From Trichoplax sp. H2 (Eukaryota; Placozoa; Uniplacotomia; Trichoplacea), in the NCBI GenBank assembly GCA_003344405.1, contig NOWV01000068.1, positions 248,001 through 312,000 on the forward strand: a stretch of DNA of 64,000 nucleotides, given 5' to 3'. Position 1 is the stretch's first letter; every line of letters begins with the position of its first letter. The notes under the pieces are model-generated. The model did no database searches. It was not told where the DNA came from and worked only from the letters and a program-made list of their open reading frames with translations. The position numbers were made by a program, and so were the translations under genes. Below, piece after piece: positions 1 through 11,385 of this stretch.

Positions 1-44
1 ACTTGACAAAATCTTAAAGTATCCATTTTTATAAATATGTGTAG

Positions 45-3000
45 ATGTTTGGGGCTTTGATGAAACCGCTATCAATTTATTGAACAATATTGATCCTCCT
101 AAAGATGCAGGCCTAGTTGAGAGATATTCTGTATTGCTTGATGCTAATTCAGACTTACTAAAGAAACATGGTAGCCTACAAGCGGTAGGTATAGAATAGA
201 TTACATATTTTTATTAATAACTGTGTACATAGAGCCATTGCAACATAGAGATTTTATAGCGATTATATCATTAAATCAATTACGTTTCTATATAGCTTTT
301 AATGCATTTACTACTGTTATAAATCAGTATAGGAAATTTTATAGCGAATTTGTTCAAATGATAGCTTACTAATGATCTTAATTATGAAAAATTGCTCCAA
401 GCATACTTAATTAATCTTTGCACATGCTATCATTTCATTAATTATCTGCAAAATCAGTTGATATTTAAAAGTATTCTGAATATGGATATTTCCACGTAGA
501 ATTAAGTTATTATAATCTGCAATTATCTAGGATCAGGAATCTGTTAATAATCGTGTTGCTGGCTTCATTTGTAAATTTGTTTTAACTGGTCATACAGGCT
601 GTGTGACTAGCTTAGCAGTTGTTGAACGAGGGAGTGGATATGACACAACTTATTTGGTGGGTAGAACTTATTTGTATATGGATTAAGGCTGTCATCAAGT
701 TCTATAGGGTGCTTTGGAAGTTACATAGTAACAGAGCCAAGATAATTGATTTGAAAATGTTATTATTTCAGATTAGCGGTGGTTGGGATCGTAAGATCTA
801 TGTATGGGATTTAGAAGCAAAAAAGTAAACCATTTGCCTTTTATGAGTGCACACACTATGCAGATTCTACGTTTAGAGTCGATATTATTATCTGAATTTA
901 AATATGGATATTAATTTCTACTACTTTGATTGTAATTGTTTATTCCAGACTTCATGATATTTTGCGAGGGGATGATGATTATAGCAACAATAACGATGAA
1001 CTAGCTTCGGATGGTATTATATTGGACATTGAGTATTGTAAAGAAAGGTATGACCAGGAGAATTTTGTTGCATTTTGCATATTTTGCGATTTGTGCTGTT
1101 ATATTAGATAGAATAGTTTAAGCTTTAGATTTTCAAACATAAGCATCAAGCTAATTGGTAGTGTGTTACAGTACAAAAAGCATAACGAGCGCAGGTCTAA
1201 TTTATGATATATAATATTTGCTTGAAATATTACTTATAAGCATAGAATGACAGATAGAATCAAATATTATTATTTATTTAATAGTGAGTAAAGTAACAAG
1301 GAATTGCAGTACGTGAAATGTAACGAGCGGGCTTTATGCTAGTTATTAAGTTTTTGGATAGATACAGAGAATCTGTTAATCAATTAATTCTCGTATGTTA
1401 AGATTGACCTATGAACCCTGGAATCTGATCAAAGTATAGCCTAAACATTATTGTAAATTTCTTAACACCTCATTAGAAAGTCATTATTGAAATTTAGGAT
1501 TATCGAATTACACCTATCATCATTTCAAATTCCAGAGACAGCATGGGGTTGTAAATAAACATTGATCTATCAGACCAAATAAACGATCTACCTACGGTGT
1601 ATTTTAGACCCTATTAGTAAATTAGCAATCATTTATGGAAGAGCGATAATTATTGGGCTAATTGAATAAAAATGCTGTAGTACCGTTTGCATCGTTAGGA
1701 AAGAGATGCAAAATTTTTATACAACTAACCAATGTAGCCCGATGATGAATGATTTACTAGAGAATACCAGTACCACTACTGCATCTTCAGTTAGAATTCA
1801 ATTATATCTCTAATTTTTACCGTATCTTGGTTTAATAGATCGAAAAGTCGGAGTTTATTACAGTAGAAGACTAGCTTATTAGTCGATCAGAACAAAGATG
1901 ATCAATTAAATACTCAATTATCCTTTCTTGTACAAATTAAGTACCCTATAGATGAATGAATAAGCTGCATAAGATATCTCTTATGATTCAGTACCTTCTA
2001 TGCACTGGTGTTTTTGTATGGGTATCTGTATGTCATTACTATCGAAAATAGTGATACCATGATATAGTTTAAAATTCTGAGATTGATTGTGTTACATTCA
2101 TATAGATATACAGTAACATAATGGGAATCTTCACTAGACTTATTATCCGTAGCTATGGTATAATCATGAAGTTTAAATCGAAAAATTTGATCTTAACTAC
2201 TCCTATATGGAAATATAGATATTCAATTAAACAGCTATCATGTTATGTATTGTATTTAGAAACGAATTCGCCTATGCTTCATCTGATCGCTTAGTTTACG
2301 TACGTCAATTTTCATCTCGAGGTTCAGAGATGAGATTAGTTAACGTTTTGCAAGGTCACGATGGCGAAGTAACTCAGGTTTGAATGATAAATAAATTATG
2401 AACAATTAGCTACCGTACCCTTCTGATAGATATAGACACGCATATTTATATGCATAGTGCGTAAAAGTATGATTTGTTAATGCGTATTATAGTTATGATG
2501 GCTATTAAGTCAGATATAAATTAATATCGAATGAAATATGCTTAGGTAAGATGGTGCGCTCTTCATCAACTTTGGATTACAGGATCTGAAGATGGAACAA
2601 TAAGATTATGGGTATGAAAATTTCTTTCTATCGATGTCGTTACTAAATAAACATTAGTGGAGGTTCTTAGTCGCTTAGATCTAAATGTTTAGCCATTGAT
2701 TATTCATAACTGCAAAAAATAACTTTGTCTAAATTATTATGCATTGGTGGCTTCTCTAGACTGCTGATGGAATTTCATATGATACAGTTTTAAATGCCCA
2801 TGGTAGTGTCGCCGTCCTGTGCATAGATCAAATTAATGGCTGTATCTTAGCTGGTGTCCAACATGCCATTAGGTACCGTAGAGAAGTTTCGATTAACCCA
2901 TAAGCGTAACTATTGAATTGAAATAGTATGTTGTATTAATACGTTGCTCTGTCTGTTTACATCAGAGTCTACGACCCGGAATATAAAACATTAGTACAAA

Positions 3001-3423
3001 CAAATTATGGACATAAAGATTCTGTTAGAGACATTATCCATATCCATGAGAGAAATCAGGTGTGGAAATGGGAATTGACAATACATTGTATTTCCTAAGA
3101 CGATAATAATTTATTGGACCATTTTCATACAATTCATCTTGTTCTTTAACTTTTATTTTAGTATATTTCTGTATCATGGGATAAAACTATTCGAATATGG
3201 AATGCATACAAAAAACGTAAGGACAGTTATAAAACGATTTTAATTATATCATTCTGCTATTATTAATAGAATTTAAGACTGACATTATCCAAGATGTATT
3301 AATGCAATCTTTCCATTAACTAATCTAGCTACTCGAAAATGGAGAAATATCGATAGAGATAATGAAGAGGCTCGAAAAAATTTCAATTTTAATACCGTGG
3401 ACCCTGTCGAGTATCAGAATTAA
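45..3423 (+). CDS. WD40-repeat protein, 5' end outside the window
   Basis: Ten exons can be joined with consistent phase: 45-184, 531-656, 772-824, 949-1047, 2260-2377, 2546-2611, 2760-2872, 2966-3059, 3162-3216 and 3329-3423, giving 318 visible residues and a TAA stop. The protein shows typical WD40 blades: a GH-type start (LTGHTGCVTSLAV) followed by ISGGWDRKIYVWDL, LQGHDGEV followed by WITGSEDGTIRLW, and YGHKDSVRDII followed by ISVSWDKTIRIWN. The first exon encodes a non-WD segment (VWGFDETAINLLNNI). After the last blade comes a short charged tail ending VDPVEYQN. WD40 propellers are scaffolds for protein complexes. I cannot assign this one to a named subfamily. The last intron (3217-3328) ends after a CTAAT branch-like site; splicing at an earlier AG (after 3270) would give a shorter tail, so the C-terminus is the least certain part. 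The gene starts left of the window and converges on the RBM7-like gene. Confidence 0.85.
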
Positions 3424-4364
3424 GTTATTATACTTCTGTTACACTATATTCTCAGATGTAAACTAATTCTTAGCAGCATTATTCTCTATAGTGAACTTAG
3501 ATAATACAATTGAAAATTGATTAATTTAATATATTGTTATTGACTGACAATAATTAATGTATATGCATTCGTAGTTTATACTAGAAGTTTTTTCAGAGAT
3601 AAAGAGTAATCTAAAATGATGATATAAGGTATTACGAGCAGTACTGTCAACGTAGTTCTTTATATAACAGGCAACTAAAGCGATCTGTAATGGACAAATC
3701 TAATTTCAATATAGTTTGACCAGCGAATTAATAACGCGGTAATTATAATCGTTGTTACAGTCGTATTGGCGATGATGCTCTGGTTATTTATTTTATTTAA
3801 TACTAAACATATTACCTATCGATAGCTACAGTTATAAGCGAGATTTCTTAATTTTATTGCACATAAAATGATTACAACCAGTATCCATCATAACTTGACT
3901 TTGTTTTAGCGCACTTGTACAACTTACGTATATACCATAACCTCCCGCAATAAGATGCATACATACAATTTGAAGTATACATGACACTCATTATATGTAA
4001 ATCATTTCAATAATATTATTAATAGGAAACATGTAAAATCAGTTTATGTTCTATTATAAATTAGTTGTATAGAATAAAAAAATTTGTCAGTTCTCTGTAA
4101 CTGCGTCAGTTTATTTACGATGATCGATGAAGGTATATAAACTGCTTTCAGCAGATCAGTGCAGATATAGTTTAGATAGTTTGTCTGATGCGGTACCAAA
4201 TTGATACCACCAAAGTACTGTATTTTACATTGCTAATTCTATATACGGATCACCTTAAAGGCAAATGGTCGATCCATAATTAAAGAGCAGAAATAATTTA
4301 AATTTTACTAATAACTATCAGTGGATGATAATAAGGTGTAAAAGACATTTAATCTATGTTAAAT
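3424..4364. other. Convergent 3' intergenic region
   Basis: About 940 bp between the stop codons of two convergent genes, presumably holding both 3' UTRs. An AATAAA on the minus strand (4110-4115) could serve the RBM7-like gene. No coding signal seen. Confidence 0.5.
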
Positions 4365-7027
4365 TTAGCCGTAAGGTTTAAATCGTTTTCTGTCGCTCGT
4401 ACGGTTCAAGTCGGACTCGTATGATCGATCAGGTCTTGCGTCCTGTCTTCTATCTCGATTCCATCCATCATGGTTATACGATGATGGATAACGATCATTG
4501 TAATTTCTATGATCTCTATAAAAATGATTGTAATGATCATCGCTACTATAGTGCTGTCGATCGTAAGGGCGATGACTTCTACTATCATGTATATCATAGT
4601 TGCCTCTATGACGAGCTCCCATCCTGTCATCGTCGTGTGACCGCTGTCGATGATTATCAATTGATCGATGAGGGCGATATTTGTCATCATAATACTCTCT
4701 TGTACTCCTATCAGGACTATGAGGATGATAAGATTGTCCATGTTCGCCATGATGGCTTTCGTCATAATATTTTCCTGTATTTGCATCAGGGCTATGGGGA
4801 TGATAAAACTGCCCTTGTTTACGTAATCTATCCGCATGGCTTCTCATAGAACCTCTACGATCTGAAGGAATATCGACTCGATCGATAGGTCCCTGATCAT
4901 ATCTGTAATTTCTAGAAGGCGCATCTGATTGTTCATCTGCCTGATAATTATCTCTATATCTGTGGTATTGCTTGGAGGAAGCGGAATCTTCTAATCCATC
5001 CTCTACAACATGTCCACGATGTCTTTTATCGGCCGCTTCAAGCATTTTATCGAAATCCGTTTCGTCATCACGGTTGTCTACGTTATCATGTCTAACACGA
5101 CGGCTTTTGTGGATCCTATCTCCTTCTGTAGACGGATAAGCAGGGTCGTAAGGTTCAACGTCATCGTTAGTGTTTGATGCATTACCTGCGTACCGACTCA
5201 TTGAATCCATTTGTCGATACGGTGTGGAGCTATTGTGATCATTGACATCGTGTTCTGTTTGATTGTGGCCTTTATAGTTAGGATTTTTAACAAATCGTGG
5301 GAGATTATTCTCAGCAACAATTCTCTTAATAATTGGATACGGAATCGATTTACGCTCTTTTGAATTGAGATTGACACGCATTGGTTTCTGAAATAGTAGT
5401 AGTCCGTTGAATAATTCGGTTGCGTACAGTGCTGAAACATTTCTGTTATAATACACAAATCCATATCCTCTAATGTCTCCAGTAGTATCATCTTTAGGCA
5501 AATTAATCCTACTTATTGAACCAGCCTGTAATAATTGACGTAATGAAATGAGTGGTAAATATTCAAAACATTTCTACTTTCTATCTTTCAATTGAAGTGA
5601 ATTTCAACTCTATCCATATTAATCAATGTCGTTCATTTATTACAATCATTATAATGATAAGATTATTGTCTTCCATCCTCTACAATCTGTCTCTTTCAAA
5701 GGTTGCATAGTTCAAACTGAACACGATCTTGCTCAGATTAGATTACAAGCATTTGGAATTGATACAATTAAAAGTCGATCATGCAACAATCAGTTTAGCA
5801 AGTAGCAGTTGGTTCTCCAGTATCCAAGTGGATCATCTTGTACTGGATGGTACTTTAGAATGACAAAATGTGCAACGTATTGTAAACTTTAACATTCAGC
5901 TAAGGAACGATGAATATTTTTTCGAGATCTATCTCATGCGAGCACTTCGCTAACACATTATCGCAGGAAATATGGTCAATTCATGATCGCATCATTCATC
6001 AATACCATAACAATTAGCAATATCGATGCTGATCCTCCAGTTATTGATACTCAGCCGACAACTACAAACTTTTTCTGATAGGAAAATTGGAAAGTTTGGT
6101 GGAGGTAGAGTATCCTATACGTATTGTATGTCTCATCCGAGCAACTCACAACTACATCATCCATCATGACATTGAATAATGTCTCGGCTGATACTCAGCC
6201 GACAACTACAAACTTATTATGATAGGAAAGTTGGGAAATACAGTGGAGGTAGAGTATCCTATACGTATTGGATGTCTCATCGGAGCAACTCACAACTACA
6301 TCATCTATCAAGACATTGAATAATGTCTCGGCTGCTACTCAGCTGGCAACTACAAACTTATTATGATAGGCAAATTGGAAAGTACAGTGGAGGTAGAGTA
6401 TCCTATACGTATTGTACGTCTCATGGCAGCAGTTCACAACTACATCATCCATCATGACATAGAATAATGTCTCGGCTGATCACTCACAACTTACCACTAC
6501 ATCGTCCATCATGACATTAAATAATCTCTCGGCTCATACTCAGCCGACAACTACAAACTTATTATGATAGGAAAATTGGAAAGCAGAGTGGAAATACAGT
6601 ACAGTATAATATACGTATATGTCATCTAAGCAACACACAACTACATCATCCATCATGACATTGAATGATATTGATGCTGATATCCAAGTCATCGTTATGC
6701 AATTGCATTTGTAGCACCTAACTAGCAAATTCATTTCATCTACTACAGGAAAGAGCGATCTCTTAACACCTAGCAGTCCTAGAAATAATGACACTCGTCC
6801 ATACTACAGTTTACAAGTAGAACTTCCAATTGTCATTATCACCTTGTCATCATCACGCAGCTCAATACAAAATTTGAATTCATGACTAGATAACATCAAC
6901 TGACCTTAACAAATAATTCATATAATATCTTATCGGTTACTTTCTTATCTAAATTGCCGACATAAAGAAACAATTCGGAAACTAGGGCGAAATCATCATT
7001 TAGTGGCGGATTTTGCCCACTAGCCAT
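4365..7027 (-). CDS. RBM7: RBM7-like RNA-binding protein (RRM, Arg/Asp/Tyr-rich tail)
   Basis: Two coding exons: 7027-6905 (41 codons, ATG at 7027-7025) and 5525-4365, joined in phase 0 to give 427 residues. The RRM spans about residues 19-90, with RNP2 LYVGNL (21-26) and RNP1 RGYGFVYY (60-67). The order VGNLDKKVTDKILYELF, AGSISRINLPKD and ATELFNGLLLFQKPMRV follows RBM7/RBM11 closely. In known animals RBM7 binds RNA and ZCCHC8 in the nuclear exosome targeting (NEXT) complex; that role here is inferred from family. Human RBM7, from memory, is about 266 residues. The excess here is a long disordered tail rich in Arg, Asp, His and Tyr, including a repeated YHPHSPD segment, which resembles splicing-factor tails. 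The gene is head-to-head with CFAP45. The single coding intron (6904-5526) holds a minisatellite. A long antisense reading frame over the tail is a codon-bias shadow. Confidence 0.88.
6046..6680. repeat. Intronic 144-bp minisatellite in the RBM7-like gene
   Basis: Units begin near 6046, 6190 and 6334 (exact 144-bp spacing), each starting with a variant of GATACTCAGCCGACAACTAC and ending in CATGACATTGAATAATGTC or a close variant. A fourth, more diverged unit begins at 6535, after a 57-bp partial duplication. All copies lie in the single coding intron. Reading frames across it are interrupted, so it looks non-coding. Confidence 0.9.
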
Positions 7028-7164
7028 TTTGCACAAAATTCAACTTGTGAAAGGTAATTCAATGCTTGCAACTGCTTGCAAAGTCTCTTTTGCGGCACTC
7101 ATCCAGCAATAGACTGGACGATCTCTACTGCACATGCTTGTGCCAACGCAAGATGGCTACCGTT

Positions 7165-7680
7165 CAGGGCTTTTGAGTAAGGATTTCTCTATGGAGAATT
7201 GGATATAGTTTCATACCCTGCACTGTACACAATGTACAGTGTACAGTGTACAGTATAATACTCGATTACAGTCCATACTGTAATCACGATGGCGCACAAA
7301 GAAGAAAGTCAGGCAGGCATAATGGCCTCCAGATACAGTATACGGGCTCTCAGTCTAGAGTAATGTATAGTATAAAATGTAAACACCTGAATGAGACGGC
7401 TTTTTCTTGAGTTTAGTCCAGTATAAAAGCAAGCCGGCAACGAATTGGGGCAACAATCGTATAGCTACTGAAGATAGGAGAGCTTTTTGGCTAAGGATTT
7501 CTATCGATAATTGGGTACAGTTTTATACCGTGTATAGTACTAGATTACAGTACAAACTGTACAGTGTACAGTGTACAGTACTGCAATCATCATGCCACAC
7601 AAGAAGAAAGTGAGGCAGGCATGGTGAGTAATGTACTGTAACCCCTGAAAAAGACTCCTTTTTCTCTTTTATTAGGCTAC
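7165..7680. repeat. Diverged tandem duplication in the shared promoter region
   Basis: Two related stretches, roughly 7165-7400 and 7475-7680, share a block beginning TAAGGATTTCT, then GTACAGTG palindromes, then an ATG followed by AAGAAGAAAGT and AGGCAGGCAT, then a T-rich end (GGCTTTTTCTTG against CTCCTTTTTCTC). They have diverged by substitutions and indels. The repeated ATG frames do not stay open and are not judged coding. Confidence 0.6.
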
Positions 7681-7930
7681 AATCACAGAAAGTACATCGT
7701 TGGAGGCATACGATGTAGTTCAGATGACCAACTAAGTAGTCAGCCATATTTTTAGTAGTGTACAGTACAGTCAACGGTATATTGAAATAGTCGTTGCCTG
7801 CCTGCTTGTCCCTCTCTTCTCTTTTTTGAATACTGTACAGTCGTCACTGGTACTGTACAGTACTGTAGGCAAAGGATATGTACAGTACACTGAGTACAGT
7901 ACTGTAAAGGCTCCCGTTCTATAGTATAGT
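7203..7930. repeat. GTACAGTAC palindrome cluster 1
   Basis: Dense runs of TACTGTACAG-like words, a 10-bp period that is its own reverse complement, at about 7215-7260, 7515-7585 and 7755-7930. Both neighbouring genes start within about 1 kb. Confidence 0.85.
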
Positions 7931-8200
7931 ATGTCGCTGACGGACGGACTCAATGATGTGCGAGAGAGTGGAGAACGCCTGCGCATCAGGTATGCGAACG
8001 ATCCTACTAGTAGCCATGACAACATAACAATCACAAGATGCAAGCAAGAAAAGATAACCAACACTACGTTCGCAGACAATATTGAGTCATACTGTACTCC
8101 ATATCCATACGGCAGATATAAGATAATTCAACTAATTAAGTACAGCAATCATTCGTAAGTTGAACGACCGATACGTACATTCTCAATCATTTAATTACAG

Positions 8201-8232
8201 GAATAGTGCCATTAATCCTCAAGTTCTTCATC
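8201..8232 (+). other. CFAP45: CFAP45 5' leader exon
   Basis: A 35-bp exon (8201-8235) between a TTAATTACAG acceptor and a GTAAGT donor. Its last three bases are the CFAP45 ATG, leaving 32 bp of leader. A further leader exon probably ends at 8154, just before GTAAGT. Confidence 0.7.
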
Positions 8233-11200
8233 ATGGTAAGTGTGTTACTAGCGGACATGATGTCCATTTAAGAATAGAATTAATCAAAGATCAAATGTTT
8301 TTAACCATCAATCATATACTATTTCATAGTTTATCATAATAAATCAAGTAGATGACTTCCATTTTACTTTTGGCGCATACCGTGTCATCATTCACTGCTT
8401 AACCAAGTTTAGCTGTTAGATTATACTTACTGAATGCTCAAATAGAGATAGATGTAATAGTTATCTGTACAAAGTGCAATAAAGTAATATTGACTAAATA
8501 AACCATATGTATTTTCAATCGATTGGCATACTGATACATTGGTCTTTATCGACTGTACATCCATACGAGATTAGATAAATGTTATTAGTGACTAATAATT
8601 AATCAAGTTGTTTACTGCCAACCCAGCCTAACAGTGTTGCCGGATCCGCAGCGTCTGGTGGAAGTGCTTATAGCACAGCTAGTCAAAAGACAAAAAAATA
8701 TAGAAAGGTCAATCAAACATCTACAGTGGTATGTATAGTATTTATTTCTTTTATAAATATACTTTAATTTGGATAACCATCATGATCTTAGAGAATAATG
8801 TACAAATGAGATATTATACTGCTTTTACTCTATCGATAGAGTAGCTGCTATATTCTGCTGTAAATATACTCCTATCATTGAAATCGAATGAAATTATTTA
8901 AAAAAAATTATAGGATGAAAATTTATTTGGCAATTTGACAAAGTCAGCTTCTCGTGATTCCAATAACAAACCTATTAACTTAGATAATTCATCAAGGAAG
9001 GGTAATGACCTATGTAAGCAATTTTCATTTATCATTACGTAAACGGTCCATGAACCCGATAATTCATATATAATTTACTTATTAATAGCAAAAACATCAT
9101 CAAAGAGTGGCCAGGGGAAAGGGAAAGAAACCGTAGAAGTTATTACAAAGGATCTAGTTCGTACCTTAATGTGAGTTAATAAAGTTGTATCGCGGCATAT
9201 TAACATTTATGGCATGCATTTACATGACAGATAACGCATGAAATTATTTTCTGCTCTTGAAATGTTAGTGTTCCAAAAGATCCTACAGGGCAATCTCTTA
9301 TTATTGGTACCAGTAATTATAGTCGTATGAAGGTACGTCTATGGCAATATTTTATTGCGTTTCTGTCTATGATAGCGCCGATAAGTTCATTCTTCATACT
9401 AATTGCTATATTCTTATTTTAGAGTTCGTCCCATCGTTTAAATGAAGAAGAAAAGTTGCTAAGAGCAGAAGCGATCAAAAGAGAAAAGGAAGCAGTTCAG
9501 AGAGCATCAGATGAACGCAAATTAGCTATGCAAGAGATGGAAAAGAAACGCCTCAAGAACGAGAAACCATCAGATCTTGAAGAAGTAAGAATTTAATTCA
9601 TTAGCATAATTTCGGGGACAATAGTAGAAGCGATATTGATTTAGCCTACTTTATATATTTAAAGGAAACAAATGGACAGAGAAAGGTACTGCTAGATCAT
9701 GCCAAAGTGCAACTTTGTGAACAAGATGACGAAATCAAGTATTTAAACGAAGTAAGTCCTTTTTCCTCATATCCTATTAAGGAGAAAATATAGTACTAAG
9801 TGATACCTTCTTAAACTATTTGTATTGTAGTTGATATTGAACGCGAAATGTCACGCTATTCGAGATTTACAATTAAACGAAAAGCAAGAAATTAAAGTAG
9901 ATGCTAAAAGTGAGCAAAGAAGATTAGATGAAATGATGGAAATTGATCGTGTAAAAGCTATAGAAGAGCAAGAAAAACGTGAAAAGGAAAGAAAGGTTGA
10001 ACTATTGCGAGGTGCTCAAATACTGCAAAAGCAAATCGCAGAGAGAGAACAACAAGGGCTTTTAGAGAGTGAATTAAAAGATCAGGAGACATCTGTGAGT
10101 AGAACGGCTTGAAGTTGCTTAGATTAAGTATGTTATATACGTCATAATTCTCCTACACAGATAAGTGCTGGTATGACTTTAATGCTAACAGTAATAATAA
10201 ATTTCTATTTTTCAAAGGTTATGCTGAAATATCTAGAAAAGTTACAAGAAGAAGATTTAGAAAATCTTCATAAGAAGCGTAAAACTCAAAAGGAATTGAT
10301 GAAAGAAGTTGCAATTGCTAATCAAGATTTACAAAATCAAAAAATTGTTCAGAAAGAGCAAGAACGATTAGCTGAGTTGAAAGTTATGCAATACTTGAAA
10401 GAGAGAGCGGTTAGTGAAACCATTTTGTACGCATAGATAGACGTCAATGAGCGCATAATAGACAACATTATTATGCTTGTGAATAGCTGCCTATATTGTT
10501 ACTATTAACAATATTTAACTCTGTAATACTGGCTGAAGGTATTTCTTTTACAACAAATAGGAAAGAGAAGAAGCCTACCAAGCAGAACTTGAGAAACAAC
10601 GTATCGAAAAAGAAAAAGAAGTTGCGCGGCTGCGTGCTTTGCAAGAGCGTGCCAAGGACAAGCAAGCTGAACGCGATGCATTAAGAGCTAAGCGTAATCA
10701 AGAGGAAGCAGAAAGAGAATGGAGGAGGAAAGAACTAGAAGAAGCTAGAAAGAAGGCAGAACAAGAAGATATATTAAAACGTTCTAGAACCGAGCAAATA
10801 ACGATGAAACAACGTAATTTCGCTATTCAATCACAGAGAGATAGAGCTGAATTCGATCGTGTTGTAAGGTGGGTTAGAGTATATAAAAAATTTGATTAGT
10901 AATTAATACAGAGTTCTGATAAAAGTCTAAATCTATATTTTATTTTTAAATAGGGCTCAACAAGAGGCAGTTCAGAAAGAACAAGAGGAGGTTGAAAAGA
11001 AAATGAAGCAAAAGAAAGTTTATTCCGATAGCATCCGCCAACAAATAGTAGAGAAAGAACAAGAAAAACTTAACGAGCGAAGATCCTTCTTCGGTGAAAG
11101 AGCGAAATTAGATGCAGAAGATGAACAACGGTAGGTCTAAGAAAATTTTAAACTATTAAATTATTTATTTTACTTGCTATAAAAAAAAATTATAAGAACG

Positions 11201-11385
11201 TATAAAAGGAGTTTAGGGAATTTATATCATTAAAATATTACTTGTTATGTAATAGGAAACGCATGATTGATGAAGCTAAGCAAAAGAAGTTATCAGAATT
11301 AAGACAAGCTGGTGTTCTGGATAAATATTGTATCGAGGTTGAGCGAAAAATGAAGAAAAATCCTCAAAATAAGATTTTTAAGTAA
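8233..11385 (+). CDS. CFAP45: CFAP45 (CCDC19), ciliary doublet inner protein
   Basis: Twelve coding segments join in phase: 8233-8235, 8627-8728, 8914-9001, 9089-9170, 9269-9332, 9423-9584, 9665-9751, 9831-10094, 10218-10409, 10561-10868, 10954-11130 and 11256-11385. They give 552 residues, essentially the length of human CFAP45 (about 551 from memory). Family hallmarks are MPNSVAGSAAS at the start, DENLFG, VPKDPTGQSLII, ILNAKCHAIRD (about 198-208), RALQERAKDKQAERDALRAK, AEREWRRKE, and KYCIEVERK near the end. Nearly all of it is charged coiled-coil helix (Glu/Lys/Arg/Gln). CFAP45 is a microtubule inner protein of ciliary and flagellar doublets, so this points to motile cilia. The start codon is the last three bases of its exon and the next coding base is 391 bp away; this start is supported because it yields the expected MPxSxAG terminus. 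Confidence 0.97.

Larger units (their letters stand above)
7028..8200. promoter_or_regulatory. Head-to-head intergenic region between RBM7-like gene and CFAP45
   Basis: The RBM7-like start (7027, minus) and the CFAP45 leader (plus) face each other across about 1.2 kb, so promoter elements for both genes must lie here unless there are distant leader exons. A GTAAGT donor at 8155 and an acceptor at 8200 frame a leader intron of CFAP45. No TATA box or defined factor site can be assigned. The region is dominated by GTAC palindromes and a diverged duplication. Confidence 0.5.

Noticed and set aside
4421-4849. Open frames of about 140 codons on both strands inside the RBM7-like tail
   Set aside because: They overlap the biased CGT/GAT/TAT codons of the disordered tail and resemble no protein; the minus-strand frame continuing the RRM is the real one.
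7931-8158. 75-codon plus-strand frame before CFAP45
   Set aside because: It runs through a strong GTAAGT donor at 8155 and matches nothing at the CFAP45 N-terminus; it is best read as leader sequence.
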